A DNA stretch of 64,000 nt, taken from NCBI GenBank assembly GCA_943736015.1, contig OX031071.1, forward strand, positions 32,768,619-32,832,618. Reading direction: 5' to 3'. The notes under the pieces are model-generated. The model ran no database searches, was not told the origin of the DNA, and saw only the letters and a list, made by a program, of their open reading frames with translations. How positions within the stretch are numbered: the stretch's first letter is position 1; each line of letters begins with the position of its first letter. The translations under genes were made by a program, and so were the position numbers. Positions 62,481-64,000 of this stretch are shown piece by piece. This DNA is from Tridacna crocea. Its lineage: Eukaryota > Mollusca > Bivalvia > Cardiida > Cardiidae.

Positions 62481-63455
62481 TCTGTTCATTAAATTTAAGT
62501 TATGTCACTTTTTCACAGAGCATTCACCAGTCTGTTCATTAAATTTAAGTTATGTCACTTTTTCACAGAGCATTCACCAGTCTGTTCATTAAATTTAAGT
62601 TAAGCCCCTTTTTCACAGAGCATTCACCAGTCTGTTCATTAAATTTAAGTTATGCCCCTTTTTCAAAGAGCATTCACCAGTCTGTTCATTAAATTTAAGT
62701 TAAGCCCCTTTTTCACAGAGCATTCACCATTGTTCATTAAATTTAAGTTATGTCCCTTTTTCACAGAGCATTCACCAGTCTGTTCATTAAATTTAAGTCA
62801 TGCCCCTTTTTCACAGAGCATTCACCAGTCTGTTCATTAAATTTAAGTCATGCACCTTTTTCAAAGAGCACGGGTCAGTCTGTTCATTAAATTTAAGTCA
62901 TGCCTCTTTTTCACAGAGCACGGGTGAGTCTGTTCATTAAATTTAAGTTATGCCTCTTTTTCACAGAGCACGGGTGAGTTTGTTCATTAAATTTGAGTTA
63001 AGCCCCCTTTTCACAGAGCATTGAACAGTCTACTGATCAAGTTTAAGTTAAGCCCTTTTTCATAGTCACAAAGCACGGCTCAATCTGTTCATTAAATTTA
63101 AGTTAAGCGATTTTTTCATAGAGCATTGAACAGTCTGTTCATTAAAGTTAAGTTGAGCCCCCTTTTCACAAAGCACGGCTCAATCTGTTCATTAACTTTA
63201 AGTAAAGCCATTTTTTCATAGAGCATGGATCAGTCTGTTCATTAAATTTAAGATAAGCCTCTTTTTCACAGAGCATTGGACAGTCTATTAATTAAATTTA
63301 AGTTAAGCCCTTTTTCAAAGAGCATTGAACAGTCTGTTCATAAAGTTAAGTTGAGCCCCGTTTGCACAAAGCACGCCTCAATCTGTTCATTAAATTTAAG
63401 TTAAGCGATTTTTTCATAGAGCATGGATCAGTCTGTTAATTAAATTCAAGTTAAG
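62454..63455 (+). repeat. 50-bp satellite array, ~20 copies
   Basis: Unit: cccctttttcacagagcatt, caccagtctgttcattaaat and ttaagttatg. Starts fall at 62461, 62511, 62561 and onward every ~50 bp. Left units are almost identical; right units are more varied and retain cacaaagcacggctcaat, the family D terminus. Open frames across it are compositional. Confidence 0.95.
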
Positions 63456-63468
63456 CCCTACTGCAAAT

Positions 63469-63515
63469 CATCATCATCGCTATTTATTCGTCGTCGTCAT
63501 TATCATCATTATCAT
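63469..63515. repeat. ATC/CGT trinucleotide microsatellite
   Basis: Interrupted atcatcatcg, cgtcgtcgtc and atcatcattatcatc directly follow the satellite. Confidence 0.85.
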
Positions 63516-63654
63516 CAAGTTCATGAACCGAATGATATACAATTTTGAGACTGTTATTTAGATAAATTCTGTAGATCCAAGATCAGAAAGGAAGTCAAAG
63601 CAGCGTATTATAATCTGTATAGTCCCCTTGGTGTTTGACAAACACAGACTTTCT

Positions 63655-63990
63655 GGTAAAATAAAATAAAGACCATGCGTGTGCAGCGACCGCTTGTTAC
63701 AAAAGTGGAAACCAGGAAACACATAAATAAATGAGCTGTGGCGTTGATGTAGCCAAAATATTGCTGAAAGCGGAATAACACCTTACCGAAACTAAATAAA
63801 GGCCGTTTTGTTTTCTTAATAAATCTTTTCCGGGCCTTGAAGGTATACCACTTATTCATGGTTGTAAATCACATGGAATAAATAAAGTCAGGTGGGCGTA
63901 TATCAACTTTCAAATCTCTTGTCTCAGTGCTCTCTCAAAATTCCATGTGACTGTTTGACGCATATCTCATCAATTATTCCTACCGAAATA
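63655..63990 (+). repeat. Copy of the 54236-54560 repeat
   Basis: aagaccatgcgtgtgcagcg, accaggaaacacataaataa, ccgggccttgaaggtatacc and gtttgacgcatatctcatca align in order with 54236-54590. It contains a SINE-tail-like gatgtagccaaaatattgct. Confidence 0.82.
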
Positions 63991-64000
63991 TTTCCTTTTT

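Overview
This is animal nuclear DNA, most likely from a heterodont bivalve mollusc. It is AT-rich, has long introns and is saturated with short non-autonomous transposons. The dispersed repeats (GC-rich 'agcctgcgcag' dyads, elements with ~160-bp tandem cores, tRNA-derived SINEs) are types I associate with clams and mussels. The species assignment is inference; nothing in the window proves it.

One gene can be read completely. It is the six-exon N6AMT1/HEMK2 methyltransferase on the + strand (31782-45951, 210 codons plus stop). All splice sites follow GT-AG, the frame is continuous, and the motifs EPAEDT, EIGSGSG, TDIN and NPPY are present. Its 5' end lies about 50 bp downstream of a transposon copy, and its introns are packed with repeats. 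Weaker coding traces are a probable 3'-terminal exon at 5365-5664, tentative exons at 3119-3217 and 20273-20453, a broken Tc1-type transposase (14341-15003, -), a LINE ORF1-like fragment (41288-41518), and a short exon-like frame carried inside a TTAA element (51808-51924).

The rest is repeats. The dominant one, here called hp-MITE, is ~225 bp with ends near TTAA-CYCWTTACCA and a central hairpin (AAATGCTGGT/ACCAGCATTT). About 50 full or partial copies occur, often in chains that share a single TTAA. One copy (62216-62453) sits inside another repeat and shows a clean TTAA target duplication, consistent with piggyBac-type mobilisation. Three other families also end at TTAA (12410-12951; 23040-23403; 51529-52068 and 56504-57053). 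Other elements have long terminal inverted repeats (6672-6914, 13251-13718, 18323-18829, 23731-23990) or tandem cores of ~160 bp resembling the bivalve 'pearl'/Helitron-like class (9230-10345, 34938-36191, 44162-45334).

The window also holds at least eight separate tandem arrays (units 50, 51, 57, 59, 66, 71/84, 93 and 154 bp) and several recent duplications (208, 439, 132 and ~200 bp). It has a near-perfect 67-bp-arm inverted repeat at 50455-50589, a diverged duplication (52262-53820 versus 58205-60330) in which one copy has gained a SINE, and a 50-bp satellite (62454-63455) that appears to derive from the terminus of a dispersed repeat.

Layout: 1-5.7 kb, repeats and a 3'-terminal exon; 5.7-31.7 kb, intergenic repeat mosaic with one possible first exon at 20.3 kb; 31.8-46.0 kb, N6AMT1; 46-64 kb, repeats and duplications with no convincing gene.
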